This document shows, piece by piece, positions 8,908 through 16,635 of a DNA stretch of 27,782 bases. Every line of letters begins with the position of its first letter. Position 1 is the stretch's first letter. The position numbers and the translations under genes were made by a program. The notes beneath the pieces are model-generated. The model had not been told where the DNA came from. It made no database searches and saw nothing but the letters and a program-made list of their open reading frames with translations. Source of the stretch: Bacteroidota bacterium (GTDB lineage Bacteria > Bacteroidota > Ignavibacteria > SZUA-365); contig JAGTUW010000318.1 of NCBI GenBank assembly GCA_018224345.1, positions 1-27,782 of the forward strand, written 5' to 3'.

Positions 8908-10509
8908 TCAGTGAAGTCCCGCAATTTTCATCGCCTCGGGGAACAGAGTAATTGCCTTCAGAAATTGTGGGTCGACACCCAACATGACACGAAACTGGCC
9001 TTCATTACCGAAGAGCGTCCGGGCAATCTGTGCCTTCACCGATGCCTGCAGCCATGCCTTGTCAATTTCGTATTCCTCCTCATTGAATTCAACACCATGC
9101 GCGGTTCCGAAGGAAATGAAGTCCTGCATCATCGCAGCGCTGACCTGGAATTCGTCGGCGAACTGCTTTGCGCCGCCCTGTTCGAAGCGCGAACGCAGCG
9201 TTGCACCATTCTTGTCGAGATAGCCGGTGGCGAATTCGAAGAAATGTATGCGCATTCTGGCGGCATAGGCCTCGAGTTTTTCATAGCGCACGATGTAATC
9301 GGGCGTAATGCCACCCCCGCCGTAGACAATGCGGCCTCCGTCCGTCTCGTACCGGGGAAGTGTCGTATCGGCCTCTTCGGAGTGATCGAGATTGTCGCTG
9401 TCTTCTTCGTCGCGTGTGTAAGGATGCATGTAATATTCCTCGTCCCCTTCGTCATAGGGTCGCTGAATCATGCGTCCGCTCGGCGTATAGTAGCGTGCCG
9501 TGGTCAGGCGAAAGGCGGAACGATCCGGCAGTTCGAATTGTCTCTGCACAAGGCCTTTTCCAAAGGAGGTCTCACCGACGATCAGTCCGCGGTCGTGATC
9601 CTGCACCGCTCCAGCCACAATTTCACTTGCGGAGGCACTGCCTCTGCTGAGGAGAACAATCAGTGGAAGGTCCTGGAATTCACCGCTCCCGGTGGCAAGG
9701 TAGTTTTCATCGAAGTCGGAACGGCGTCCCTTGGTATAAACGATTTTCTGACCCCGATTGAGAAATTCATTGGCCATGCGGAAGCTCTGTTCGAGATACC
9801 CGCCCGGATTGCCGCGCAGATCGAGAACGAGTTTGGTCATGCCCTGGGATTTGAGATCCCGCAGTCCGCCGAGAAACTCATCATAGGTATTCGCCGCAAA
9901 ACGGTTGATGCTCATGTACCCGACACCGTCGTCGAGCAACAGGCTCGCATTCACGCTGTAGAGAGGGATTTGGTCACGTGTGATGACGATGTCAATCGGG
10001 TCCTGCACGCCTGAGCGCATGATGCCAACGGTGACCTTGGTGCCTTTTTCACCACGCAGTTTTTTCTGCACATCCTCGTTCTGCAACTCTATCGCGGTCT
10101 CACCGTCGATAGAGACAATACGGTCACCGGTGAGCAGACCGACTTTTTCAGAGGGTCCGCCGTAGATGACGTTGGCCACATTGATGGTATCGTTGATGAT
10201 GCGGAATTCTATACCGATTCCATCGAAGCTGCCCTTGAAGTCCTCCTGCACCTTCTCAAGCTGTTTCGGACTGATGTACACCGAATGTGGATCGAGTGAT
10301 TTGAGCATTCCCTCGATCGCATGTGTGACCAGTTCGCCGACTTTCACATCGTCGACATAGTATTTCTGCGTATAGTTGAGCACATCCTTGAATTTATTGA
10401 ACTGTTCATAGATGTTGTCTTCTGATATGGCGCGGATCTGTGTGCCCATGAAAACGCCGAATACCAGCAGAATAAAGACACTCACCACGGAAAATTTCTG
10501 CTTCAACAT
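8908..10509 (-). CDS. S41 family carboxyl-terminal processing protease (CtpA/Prc type)
   Basis: A 533-residue envelope protease. Residues 6-24 are an uncleaved membrane anchor or signal. YYVDDVKVGELVTHAIEGML (50-69) and SLDPHSVYI form the usual cap; about 88-172 is a PDZ domain (GSFDGIGIEF, GLLTGDRIVSIDG). The protease core carries LDLRGNPGG (229-237), the serine S293 in GSASASE, K318 in FGKG and Q322, the Ser-Lys-Gln spacing known from E. coli Prc. RYYTPSGRMIQ follows at 339-349. The family trims C-termini of periplasmic proteins. It is first in a five-gene operon and has a very good Bacteroidota-type promoter 32 bases upstream. The roughly 180-residue C-terminal extension is acidic at its start and otherwise unassigned. 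Confidence 0.95.
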   Translation of the reverse strand: MLKQKFSVVSVFILLVFGVFMGTQIRAISEDNIYEQFNKFKDVLNYTQKYYVDDVKVGELVTHAIEGMLKSLDPHSVYISPKQLEKVQEDFKGSFDGIGIEFRIINDTINVANVIYGGPSEKVGLLTGDRIVSIDGETAIELQNEDVQKKLRGEKGTKVTVGIMRSGVQDPIDIVITRDQIPLYSVNASLLLDDGVGYMSINRFAANTYDEFLGGLRDLKSQGMTKLVLDLRGNPGGYLEQSFRMANEFLNRGQKIVYTKGRRSDFDENYLATGSGEFQDLPLIVLLSRGSASASEIVAGAVQDHDRGLIVGETSFGKGLVQRQFELPDRSAFRLTTARYYTPSGRMIQRPYDEGDEEYYMHPYTRDEEDSDNLDHSEEADTTLPRYETDGGRIVYGGGGITPDYIVRYEKLEAYAARMRIHFFEFATGYLDKNGATLRSRFEQGGAKQFADEFQVSAAMMQDFISFGTAHGVEFNEEEYEIDKAWLQASVKAQIARTLFGNEGQFRVMLGVDPQFLKAITLFPEAMKIAGLH

Positions 10510-10540
10510 GCTATCAGCCTCTATCGCGTATGGTCAGAAA

Positions 10541-10570
10541 CAAATTTAATCGTATATGCAGATTACACAA
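10541..10570 (-). promoter_or_regulatory. Bacteroidota-type promoter of the protease operon
   Basis: Read on the minus strand: TTG (10570-10568), exactly 19 bases, then TAAATTTG (10548-10541), a full match to the TTG-N19-TAnnTTTG promoter known from Bacteroides and Flavobacterium. Transcription would start near 10535, about 25 bases before the ATG of the S41 protease at 10509. It supports separate transcription of this operon from the upstream SUMF1-like gene, which stops at 10672. Confidence 0.65.
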
Positions 10571-10671
10571 TGCGGAGTTGGAATGCAATGTGATTCTCTG
10601 TCTCCGTAAACGGAGCATACTCTTCGAAACCCGGCCGTCAACGGGATAGTTCCGCATCTGGCCGCTTGCTG

Positions 10672-11487
10672 TCAGGACGGACGACGGACGACGCGGAGAC
10701 CAATATCCCGACTCGGAATGCGCGGTTTGAGCATGGACCGGAAGGAAGACCGGTGTCCGTATTCAAAGACGAAATAGGAGCCACCGCGGCACACACGTTC
10801 AGTCCCGCTGTCGGGACCGAAGGGATCGACATTCTCTCCCCGGCCGTAATAGTCATGGCTGTGCCAATCCCAGCACCATTCGAAAACATTGCCATGCATA
10901 TCGAAAAGGCCGAAGGCATTCGGTTCGAGCAGGCCGACGCGATGTGTCGTGCCGTCGGCATTGCCGGAATACCAGCCCGCACGTCCCAGATCTGCTTTCG
11001 AGTTGCCGGTGTAGTAGGCAGACGAAGTCCCTGCCTTGCAGGCATATTCCCATTCAGCTTCCGTGGGCAAGCGGTAGCCGTCGGCCGACGGATCTACGGT
11101 CGGGTTGCCGTCGATGTCAGCATAGCATTTGCGATACCCGTGTTTTTCAGAAAGCAGGTTGCAGAATTCGAGTGCGTCGAACCAGGTGACACTCTCGACC
11201 GGGTGATCCGATGCGACATGCCTGCTCGGATTCTGTCCCACGACTTCCTGGTAGATTTCCTGGGTTATTTCGTGCTTACTGATCATAAAGGCGGTCAGAG
11301 ATACTGTACGCAGCGGTTTCTCCGATACCTCTCCATTACCGAATTCGTCACCCATCGTGAAGTCTCCAGCAGGGACCGGTACCATTTCCAGGCTCCGGTG
11401 GGTGGGCGCATCATCGTCGTTGCAGGCAGTGTGCAGAAGCATTCCTGCCGTGAGAATAATCATTATATACAAACGTATCCTGTTCAT
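10672..11487 (-). CDS. SUMF1/FGE-sulfatase-fold lipoprotein without catalytic cysteines
   Basis: A 271-residue protein with an N-terminal lipoprotein-like signal (LTAGMLLHTAC; candidate lipidated C22, although the -3 position is unusual). Residues about 34-269 are a full formylglycine-generating-enzyme-sulfatase domain: VPAGDFTMGDE, PVESVTWFDALEFCN (96-110), YRLPTEAEWEYA (138-149), NAFGLFDMHGNVFEW (190-204), RVCRGGSY (231-238) and DIGLRVVR (261-268). The paired cysteines that follow RGGS in true formylglycine-generating enzymes are absent: the segment reads YFVFEYGHRSSFRS. So sulfatase activation is unlikely; a binding or structural role in the envelope, as in GldJ/GldK-like relatives, is plausible but not shown. 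It lies 42 bases after the glycosyltransferase in the same direction. Confidence 0.9.
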   Translation of the reverse strand: MNRIRLYIMIILTAGMLLHTACNDDDAPTHRSLEMVPVPAGDFTMGDEFGNGEVSEKPLRTVSLTAFMISKHEITQEIYQEVVGQNPSRHVASDHPVESVTWFDALEFCNLLSEKHGYRKCYADIDGNPTVDPSADGYRLPTEAEWEYACKAGTSSAYYTGNSKADLGRAGWYSGNADGTTHRVGLLEPNAFGLFDMHGNVFEWCWDWHSHDYYGRGENVDPFGPDSGTERVCRGGSYFVFEYGHRSSFRSMLKPRIPSRDIGLRVVRRPS

Positions 11488-11529
11488 GCCCTTGTCCGTT
11501 TGTGTGACAGCTACTGAAGAACATATTGG

Positions 11530-12252
11530 TCAGCGCACTGCTTCCCATTCTTCGCTTGAAGATTTATTGCGGAAAATCACGGCCAGTGCGTTTCGCGACC
11601 AACCCCATAATATATGCAAATAGCCGTATTTCCTGAATCGGCGTGGCGATTCATAGACAGTGATATCTCGCATCATCACAATACGCCCGCATTTGCGTAC
11701 ACGGCGGAACAGATCATAATCCTCGCCTGCGACCATGGAGGAATTGTATCCACCCACTTGCCGGAATGTCTCTGTACGCAGGATCTGGCATTCTCCACGT
11801 CCCATTCCCTCACCGATGGCATTGAGAAAACGGACATAGGCATTATGCCATACATGAAAAATGCGGTCGGCGATAGTCTCCTCTTCAGGAAAAACATGAA
11901 CGACACAGGTGACGCCGCTGATGCGTGCGTCCGTACAGAGACGCCGGGCCTGTTCGAGGAATTCCTCAGAATCACTGATACGGATATCGGCATTGATGAA
12001 GACAAGCAGGCTGCCCTGTGCCGTCTCCGCTCCGCGATTGCGCCCTTCGGCAATGGTCTGCCGTTGTTCCCCCTCATGCTCGATGAGTACGGCGCCGTGT
12101 TCGCGGGCAATGTCCGCTGTCCGATCGGTGCTGCCTCCGTCGCTGATGATGATTTCCGCTTCTGCATGCTGAAGCAAAGTCTCCGGGAATTGCTCCAGAA
12201 TCTGGGGGAGAAGTTTTTCCTCATTGAGAGTCGGGATAATGATGCTGATCAC
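11530..12252 (-). CDS. Family 2 glycosyltransferase
   Basis: A 240-residue GT-A fold glycosyltransferase. ISIIIPTLNEE (2-12) opens the nucleotide-binding fold, SDGGSTD (37-43) is the conserved uridine-binding region, and FINADIR (85-91) carries the DxD-like metal site as NAD. GRGECQILRTETFRQVGGY (151-169) and GEDYDL (176-181) form the acceptor side with the catalytic-base ED motif. The C-terminal helix is amphipathic and aromatic (YLHILWGWSRNALAVIFRN), suggesting peripheral membrane attachment. The start is GTG; no ATG fits before the fold. It is 15 bases after the DUF2279 gene, so the two are probably co-transcribed. The sugar and acceptor cannot be told. Confidence 0.92.
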   Translation of the reverse strand: MISIIIPTLNEEKLLPQILEQFPETLLQHAEAEIIISDGGSTDRTADIAREHGAVLIEHEGEQRQTIAEGRNRGAETAQGSLLVFINADIRISDSEEFLEQARRLCTDARISGVTCVVHVFPEEETIADRIFHVWHNAYVRFLNAIGEGMGRGECQILRTETFRQVGGYNSSMVAGEDYDLFRRVRKCGRIVMMRDITVYESPRRFRKYGYLHILWGWSRNALAVIFRNKSSSEEWEAVR

Positions 12253-12267
12253 TGCGCGCAGTCCCTT

Positions 12268-13569
12268 TCAGAAATACAGACCGTATGAAATGAAATCCGG
12301 TGAGATACGAATTGCGGGGGAAGGGAAATGAATGAAATTGAGCCCCTCTTTGAGTGCAGTGATGAACCAGCCCTCTCCCGGGATAATTTTCGTCATATCG
12401 TAGTCGAGAGCGAGAATGATACTGCGCTCGAGCGGATTGTGCTGTACATATTGTCCATCGACCCGTATGGGCATGTTGCGCACGGCAACACCGACGGCAA
12501 TACCGAGCCATTCCGGCCAGTAAGGTTTCAGGGATTGCGGCAACAGGCCGTGCAGATGTATTCCCATCCACATGGTCTGTCCCTCATAATCGTCAATCAT
12601 ATTGCCGGTGTGTGTCCCTTCCCGTACTGCTTTGGAGGGCCAATAGGAAAACTTGGGATGCATATGTTCGAGTCCGGGCACATAATGCTGTGCGATGGGC
12701 CATGCGGCCCCGAGAACGTTGGCGTAGGCGTCTCCGGGACTGAAACCCCAATCCGGCGCGAAGCCATCCTCGATTTCCACATAGAGTTGAAACAACGCTC
12801 CCATGGCAGTGCCTCCCCAGAGAGCGGTGGTTCTCGAAGCTCCGGACCACTCCAGTGACTTTCTTCCGATAAAGGCGCCGAGTGCCCCACCATAGAAATG
12901 GCCGAGCTTGTCGACATTCAGTGCATATTCACTGTCGTGCTGAAAGTGGAAACTCGTCCTTCTGTCAGACCACCAGGCGTTCCTCTGGTAGATGTGGACG
13001 CCCGTCACCGTCGCGCCGAGGACACCGCTGATAATACCGACACGCCCCCACTTCCATTGCGAATCCTCAGGATTGTAAACCTCGAAAGGATACGGCGGGC
13101 CGAGAAAGCCTCCCCGCCTCCATGCCCGGAGTGAATCATCGGCCGGAGAGTCCGTTTTATATACATTTTCGGATCGTATTATATTCAGAGAGTATTCCGA
13201 GGCCTTCATACGGATGCCCCCCCCGCTCGAGGAAACGCTGCTCGCGGCTTCGATGTGATCACTTGCAGTGGAGTCCGCATCCGGAATGGGGGCAATCGCT
13301 TCGGGGGCGCCGGAGCTCACTTCCGGGAATCCGGAGCTCACTTCCGGGAATCCGGAGCTCACTTCCGGGAATCCGGAGCTCACTTCCGGGAATCCGGAGC
13401 TCACTTCTGGTCTGTAATGCAGGTTTATGGTATTGTCTGCGGAGGCGAGCCAGTAATCGCATGGGTGCTGCCCGGCTTCGGGAACTGCATGTTGTGCCAC
13501 TGTTGACGTCGCCGTCAGAAGCAGCAGAACGAAGACGAATCGGTATGGAACGTTGAGCACGCGGTACAT
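12268..13569 (-). CDS. DUF2279 family exported membrane protein with heptapeptide repeats
   Basis: 433 residues. A signal peptide (LNVPYRFVFVLLLLTATSTVAQ) follows the ATG at 13569; the frame is open further upstream, but only this start places the signal at the N-terminus. Residues 54-88 are five tandem PEVSSGF/A heptapeptides, followed by a low-complexity Ser/Ala-rich linker. The conserved part begins about residue 175 (WKWGRVGIISGVLGATVTGV) and includes NVDKLGHFYGGALGAF (218-233) and FSPGDAYANVLGAAW, the pattern of the DUF2279/YfiM family of envelope proteins found widely in Bacteroidota. Function is unknown. It leads a minus-strand operon with a glycosyltransferase and a SUMF1-like lipoprotein and is divergent from rlmN. 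Confidence 0.8.
   Translation of the reverse strand: MYRVLNVPYRFVFVLLLLTATSTVAQHAVPEAGQHPCDYWLASADNTINLHYRPEVSSGFPEVSSGFPEVSSGFPEVSSGFPEVSSGAPEAIAPIPDADSTASDHIEAASSVSSSGGGIRMKASEYSLNIIRSENVYKTDSPADDSLRAWRRGGFLGPPYPFEVYNPEDSQWKWGRVGIISGVLGATVTGVHIYQRNAWWSDRRTSFHFQHDSEYALNVDKLGHFYGGALGAFIGRKSLEWSGASRTTALWGGTAMGALFQLYVEIEDGFAPDWGFSPGDAYANVLGAAWPIAQHYVPGLEHMHPKFSYWPSKAVREGTHTGNMIDDYEGQTMWMGIHLHGLLPQSLKPYWPEWLGIAVGVAVRNMPIRVDGQYVQHNPLERSIILALDYDMTKIIPGEGWFITALKEGLNFIHFPSPAIRISPDFISYGLYF
13306..13410. repeat. Tandem 21-bp coding repeat (five units)
   Basis: Five consecutive 21-base units, nearly identical, differing only at the two ends. Each encodes the heptapeptide PEVSSGF on the minus strand (the last ends in A). 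Each unit holds the palindromes GAGCTC and TTCCGGGAA. Being a multiple of three, copy-number change keeps the reading frame. There are no spacers, so it is not CRISPR. Confidence 0.95.
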
Positions 13570-13776
13570 CGGTGGAGTGAGTAAAATGCCGAATCGGCAG
13601 TAACCTGTAATGTAGCACTCGGGTTTTCTGCGTACAAGTCGATTCCCGGACCCCCGGACCCCGCATTCTCGCTTAACGCTGTGTCCACAGAAAGAATCCC
13701 GTGACCGGCACTGATTCATTGAGTACAATGCGATACAGCATTATGCGTGTCGCTGTCATTTTTACTACATTCATGT

Positions 13777-14892
13777 ATGAACGGAGTCGATGCTACATCA
13801 CATACCGCGTCGGAGGCACGAAATATTTTCGGACTGACTCTCGAGGAGTTACAGCAGACCTGTGTCGATGCCGGCCTCCCGCGCTTTCGTGGCGAACAGT
13901 TGTTTTACTGGATGTACAACCGGGGGATTACGGATTTTTCCGAATGCGGTAATCTTCCAAAGGCATTGCGCACAGCGCTGCCTGAGATGTTCTCCCTGCA
14001 ACATCCGCAGATCGTACGCGAACAGAAGAGCGAGGACGGAACGCGAAAATTTCTGCTGCGTCTGACGGATAAACGCCACATCGAGTCTGTGCTGATTCCG
14101 GCGGAAAGCGAGGAAAACGGACGACCCAAACGCCTGACCCTCTGCGTCTCGACACAGATCGGATGTCCGCTGGACTGCAAATTCTGCGCCACCGCGTCAA
14201 TGAAGCTCAAGCGTAACCTGACACCGGGAGAAATTTTCGGGCAGTATATGCTCGTACAACGCCTCACGACACAACACATCACCAATCTGGTGTTCATGGG
14301 AATGGGAGAACCACTGCTGAACTACAGCAACGTCATGCGCGCAGTCGACATTCTCACCCACGAAAAGACCGGGGGTATCGCCGCCATCCATATCACGCTT
14401 TCGACAGCGGGACTCATCGACGGTATCCGTCGCATGGCGGATGAAGGACGCAGGATCAAGCTCGCGATTTCGTTGCATGCCACGACTGATGCGCTGCGTC
14501 TGAAACTGATGCCGATCAACAAGAAATATCCCCTCAGTGACCTTATTTCCGCTGCAGAATATTATTACAGAAAAACCCGTCGACCCATCACTTGGGAGTA
14601 CATTCTCTTCGAGGGTCTCAATGACAGTGAAGATGATATCAGGCGACTCCAGCGATTGACACGTCGCATCCCGAGTAAAGTCAATATTATACCTTTCCAC
14701 CCGATCGACACTGCGTTCCCGGAAGGAATGCCCCTTGCGCTGTTTCCACCGTCGCGGGCACGCATCGAGGAATTCGCTCAGCGATTGCGGGAGATGCATG
14801 TGACCGTCATGCTGCGCTCAAGCTCGGGAAAAGATATCGATGCCGCCTGCGGACAACTGGCCGTCCGGCAGATACAATCCGGCTCGGCGTAG
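13777..14892 (+). CDS. rlmN: 23S rRNA (adenine-2503-C2)/tRNA methyltransferase
   Basis: A 371-residue radical-SAM dual-specificity methyltransferase that methylates A2503 of 23S rRNA and A37 of some tRNAs. The radical-SAM cluster motif is C130-PLD-C134-KF-C137. The accessory methyl-carrying cysteines are C358 in DIDAACGQL and C123 in LTLCVST. Other signatures are FMGMGEPLLNY (173-183), ITLSTAGL (206-213), ISLHA (231-235), MPINKKYPL (245-253) and VNIIPFHP (302-309). I chose the ATG at 13777; a GTG ten codons upstream (13747) is possible but adds an unconserved hydrophobic stub. Length is normal. It stands alone, divergent from the DUF2279 operon and 223 bases before adk. Confidence 0.97.
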   Translation: MNGVDATSHTASEARNIFGLTLEELQQTCVDAGLPRFRGEQLFYWMYNRGITDFSECGNLPKALRTALPEMFSLQHPQIVREQKSEDGTRKFLLRLTDKRHIESVLIPAESEENGRPKRLTLCVSTQIGCPLDCKFCATASMKLKRNLTPGEIFGQYMLVQRLTTQHITNLVFMGMGEPLLNYSNVMRAVDILTHEKTGGIAAIHITLSTAGLIDGIRRMADEGRRIKLAISLHATTDALRLKLMPINKKYPLSDLISAAEYYYRKTRRPITWEYILFEGLNDSEDDIRRLQRLTRRIPSKVNIIPFHPIDTAFPEGMPLALFPPSRARIEEFAQRLREMHVTVMLRSSSGKDIDAACGQLAVRQIQSGSA

Positions 14893-15038
14893 ACCGAGAC
14901 GGTGTAACCCGAGACGGTGAGCGCTGGTGAGGTGATACGGGCAAAACGTCCCGGTATTTTTTTCTCCGGTGCAGGTGCAGCAGATGCGCAACAGGAAGCA
15001 GAAATAAAGCCGATGAGAACTATCCGGTTTGTTTCAGT

Positions 15039-15071
15039 TTGGAAAAGCCGTACTTTCATCAAATATATTTC
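15039..15071 (+). promoter_or_regulatory. Candidate Bacteroidota-type promoter of adk
   Basis: TTG (15039-15041), 22 bases, then TATATTTC (15064-15071), one base off TAnnTTTG. It lies 45 bases before the adk ATG. The spacing is at the long end of the known range, so this is only a fair candidate. Confidence 0.35.
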
Positions 15072-15115
15072 TGTTCGATCCGATCGCAGTACCTATCCAT
15101 CATATCGAGGAAGAC

Positions 15116-15682
15116 ATGCGGCTTTTGATATTCGGTCCCCCGGGTGCGGGGAAAGGCACTCAGGCGCAATTCATTTCGAAGTACTACGGTATTCCACATA
15201 TTTCGACCGGCGATTTGTTTCGTGAACACATTCACAACGATACTCCGCTGGGTAAAGAGGCGAAACGGTATTCAGAAACCGGTGATCTCGTTCCCGACGA
15301 GGTGACCAATGAAATGGTACGGAAGCGCCTTCTCGAGAAAGACACAGCCAAGGGGTTCCTGCTCGACGGCTTTCCGCGAACGCCGGCACAGGCCGAAGCG
15401 CTGGAGCGCATGCTGCCAGAAGGGACAAGCCTGCAGGCGGTTCTCAGAATGATCGTCCCGGAAGCGGAGCTGCTTACGCGACTCGCAGGACGGGGACGGC
15501 AGGACGATGAACTGGAAACGATACGCAAGCGCTTGCGGATCTATCGCGACACGACGCGACCGGTTGCGGAGTACTACAGGGAAAAAGGTGTTCTCGTGGA
15601 AATCCAGGGCGTCGGTCCCATCGAGGAAATTACCCGCCGTATCATCGATGGAATTGAGGAAGTAACACTCAACAAGATGTAG
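15116..15682 (+). CDS. adk: Adenylate kinase, short form
   Basis: 188 residues. It interconverts ATP plus AMP with two ADP in the cytosol. The P-loop GPPGAGKGT is at residues 7-15; ISTGDLFRE (29-37) and LLDGFPRTPAQAEAL (82-96) are the AMP-binding segments; GRGRQDDE (125-132) is the remnant of the lid. The long lid insert with its possible zinc site, present in many bacterial enzymes, is missing, which gives the compact form common in this part of the tree. The ATG at 15116 is fixed by GAGGAAG just upstream and by the position of the P-loop; an upstream in-frame ATG (15029) would add 29 unrelated residues. It is followed nine bases later by an exported protein gene. Confidence 0.97.
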   Translation: MRLLIFGPPGAGKGTQAQFISKYYGIPHISTGDLFREHIHNDTPLGKEAKRYSETGDLVPDEVTNEMVRKRLLEKDTAKGFLLDGFPRTPAQAEALERMLPEGTSLQAVLRMIVPEAELLTRLAGRGRQDDELETIRKRLRIYRDTTRPVAEYYREKGVLVEIQGVGPIEEITRRIIDGIEEVTLNKM

Positions 15683-15691
15683 GTATTCGTC

Positions 15692-16624
15692 ATGACCAGG
15701 AAACGAGCGCGATATATCCGTATCGCATCCTCCGTCCTTATTGCTCTGCTCAGTCTGCTGATTTCCGTTCCTGCACAGGCCCAGAGTTTTGATGAACTGA
15801 TAGAACAACTTGGTGTCCGGGAAATGGCGCGGGATTATCTGCGTCCGGGTATTGATGCAGTCGGATATTCAATCAACAGCGGGTATTCCCATACCGCACG
15901 TATCGATACGGGCTTTCATGTCTGGGTCGGTGCGAAACTTATCAGTACATACATTCCGGACGCCGACAGGATCTTCACTGCAAAGCTTCCGGCGGAACTC
16001 GTATCGAAGGGCTATCCCGCGGAATTCAATACGGCGACGGCAGTCGGAGATCAGGGACGCACCATCACTTCGGATAATCCCGATTTACCGCCAATAGTGT
16101 TTCCGGATGGTACGGGACTCCGCACGTTCGTCATGGCGATCCCGCAGCTCGCCGTCGGTCCGGTACTCGGGACGGATATCATTCTCCGTGGGCTCCCCCC
16201 TTCCAGCTTCGATGACAAGGTGGGAGAGTTCAGTTTCTATGGTGGCGGACTCAAACATGAGCTGACGCATTATCTCGACATCCCGTTCGATCTGGCCGTG
16301 GTCGCAGGGTATCAGCAGTTCCATATCGGCGACATCGTTGACGGCAACAGTCTCGCGGGCATGCTGCAGGTCAGCAGGGATTTCGCGAGCATCACGCTTT
16401 TCGGTGGCGTGGGTTATGAATCCTATGCCATCAACGTGTCCTATATCACCGAAGACGGTGGCACGGTCCCTGCGGGAAAGCGCATCACGCTGGATTTCGA
16501 GCGAAGAAATCTGCGCTTCGCCATCGGGGGCGCACTGTCAGTTCTCTCCTTGATTGATATCACCGTCGAATACAGTTTCGGTATTCAGGATAACCTGAGT
16601 CTTGGACTCGGACTCACGATTTGA
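15692..16624 (+). CDS. DUF6588-like exported protein (copy 1)
   Basis: 310 residues with an N-terminal signal (SSVLIALLSLLISVPAQAQ). The mature part is rich in beta strands with alternating polarity and ends in a hydrophobic strand (DNLSLGLGLTI), as in small outer-membrane barrels. Conserved blocks shared with the next gene are: a helix near the start (ELIEQLGVREMARDYLRP), TATAVGDQG (about 111-119), VMAIPQLAVGPVLGTDIILR, DKVGEFSFYGGGLKHELTHY and VAVVAGYQQFHIG-like strands. The family assignment to DUF6588 is from memory of the pattern and should be treated as likely, not certain. It starts nine bases after adk and ends 11 bases before its paralogue, so all three are probably one transcript. 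Confidence 0.75.
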   Translation: MTRKRARYIRIASSVLIALLSLLISVPAQAQSFDELIEQLGVREMARDYLRPGIDAVGYSINSGYSHTARIDTGFHVWVGAKLISTYIPDADRIFTAKLPAELVSKGYPAEFNTATAVGDQGRTITSDNPDLPPIVFPDGTGLRTFVMAIPQLAVGPVLGTDIILRGLPPSSFDDKVGEFSFYGGGLKHELTHYLDIPFDLAVVAGYQQFHIGDIVDGNSLAGMLQVSRDFASITLFGGVGYESYAINVSYITEDGGTVPAGKRITLDFERRNLRFAIGGALSVLSLIDITVEYSFGIQDNLSLGLGLTI

Positions 16625-16635
16625 AGAGGGATTCC

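Noticed and set aside
8887..10014. 375-codon open frame opposite the S41 protease gene
   Set aside because: An antisense shadow of a well-conserved protease; the product has no family features.
10602..10615. CTCCG-TAAA-CGGAG hairpin after the SUMF1-like gene, considered as a terminator
   Set aside because: Only five base pairs and no T-run in the minus-strand direction.
10672..11487. Calling the SUMF1-fold protein a sulfatase-activating enzyme
   Set aside because: The catalytic cysteines expected after the RGGS motif are absent and no sulfatase is nearby.
13306..13410. Regular repeats considered as a CRISPR array
   Set aside because: The units are directly adjacent with no spacers and encode in-frame heptapeptides of a real gene.
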